Assembly: GCA_904419785.1 (NCBI GenBank)
Contig: CAJFSY010000001.1
Coordinates: 389,078-453,077 of the forward strand
DNA length: 64,000 bases
Reading direction: 5' to 3'
Source: an uncultured Neglectibacter sp.
Lineage (GTDB): Bacteria > Bacillota > Clostridia > Oscillospirales > Acutalibacteraceae
The notes under the pieces are model-generated. The model saw only the letters and a list, made by a program, of their open reading frames with translations. It did no database searches and was not told the origin of the DNA. Of the stretch, positions 63,597-64,000 are shown in pieces (within the stretch, counting starts at the first letter, position 1; each line of letters begins with the position of its first letter). Position numbers and translations under genes: made by a program.

Positions 63597-64000
63597 ATGA
63601 AAAAAGCCATTTCTTTGTTGCTTGCCACCGCTTTGTGCGCTTTTTGTACCGGATGTTCCCAGCCGGACTCTCTCACGTTGGATCTTTCCCAGGGATATGG
63701 TGAGCACGTAAAGTTACTCCATGTAAACGCCAGCACTGCTGAAAAGGAAGAACGCTTGGCGGCTTTCGCCCAAGTGTTGGAAGAAGCCGACCCACTGGAC
63801 AAAGATTTTTCGCTGTTCGCCTACTATCCTGACTATTTTCTGGAACTGCAGGACAATGGAAAACATTCCGCGGCAGTAGTAGACGTAAACGGGGAATTTG
63901 TGGATTTCTACTATTTAGGAGAAGATGTGGCCGAGACTCCTCAGCTGTACCGTTCCCATACAACAGCAGACGAATTTCGCAAGCTGGTTCACTGGAAATA
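63597..64000 (+). CDS. Putative lipoprotein, C-terminus at window edge
   Basis: 134 codons visible. AAAAGGAG precedes the ATG. A signal peptide MKKAISLLLATALCAF leads to a lipobox-like CTGC with cysteine at about residue 20, so it is probably a membrane lipoprotein. The mature part has no recognised domain. The window ends with the codon AAA and then TA, which may be the start of a TAA or TAG stop, so the protein may be almost complete. The end is not certain. Confidence 0.7.
   Translation, partial: MKKAISLLLATALCAFCTGCSQPDSLTLDLSQGYGEHVKLLHVNASTAEKEERLAAFAQVLEEADPLDKDFSLFAYYPDYFLELQDNGKHSAAVVDVNGEFVDFYYLGEDVAETPQLYRSHTTADEFRKLVHWK

Overview
The window reads as chromosomal DNA of a Gram-positive anaerobe of class Clostridia, most likely Oscillospirales/Ruminococcaceae. 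This is inferred from gene order and families: the dgt-dnaG-rpoD block, the rpoBC-rpsL-rpsG-fusA-tuf block, the CdaA/CdaR pair, DUF951, DUF2325, DUF3343, a BclA-like collagen protein, and SigA-type promoters with strong AGGAGG ribosome sites. Most of the window looks moderately GC-rich, while 1-4.9 kb and about 52.9-54.1 kb are visibly AT-richer and look like accessory DNA. No tRNA, rRNA, CRISPR array, transposase or phage gene was seen.

Layout. (1) 1-4.9 kb: AT-rich block with two regulator/transporter sets: MerR divergent from GNAT plus MATE efflux, and TetR followed by a frameshifted cation/proton antiporter. (2) 4.9-17.3 kb: transcription/translation core on the minus strand (rpoB, rpoC, rpsL, rpsG, fusA, tuf), with separate promoters for rpoB, rpsL and tuf and an attenuator-like leader before rpsL. 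(3) 17.3-24.8 kb: a membrane protein, an Rrf2 regulator, rpoD, dnaG, a dGTPase-like protein, a YigZ protein, rpmE, and a VanY-like protein that has lost its zinc ligands. (4) 25-35.5 kb: NCS2 permease, M18 aminopeptidase, lytic transglycosylase, a Sua5-CoaE fusion, prfA, DUF951, cdaA-cdaR, and a class V aminotransferase with DUF3343. (5) 35.6-42.5 kb: uxaC-ispDF, an exonuclease, DUF2325 with an operator-rich leader, two small plus-strand genes, and a Gfo/Idh/MocA oxidoreductase. (6) 42.6-52.8 kb: a TIM-barrel/acyl-CoA-ligase fusion downstream of a purine operon (purE, M29 peptidase, purM, purN, PurO-type IMP cyclohydrolase, stand-alone AICAR transformylase, HAD phosphatase, purD). (7) 53-64 kb: an HExxH protein, SPFH/NfeD pair, collagen-like protein, prfB, RING/DUF2628 membrane protein, galU, Nudix plus CCG protein, rpsF-ssb-rpsR with a damaged rpsF, an amidohydrolase, and a lipoprotein running to the edge.

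How the parts fit. The purine genes cover AIR synthesis (purM), its carboxylation product (purE), both folate transformylations and IMP closure; the last two steps are done by two separate proteins instead of a bifunctional PurH. Several genes are fused (Sua5-CoaE, IspD-IspF, sugar epimerase-acyl-CoA ligase). The most notable observations are the missing N-terminus of ribosomal protein S6 with an intact ribosome site, the epimerase/ligase fusion, the possible attenuator and missing Shine-Dalgarno of rpsL, the VanY-like pseudoenzyme, and the palindromic operators around DUF2325. All calls rest on reading the sequence and remembered family motifs; no database search was run.
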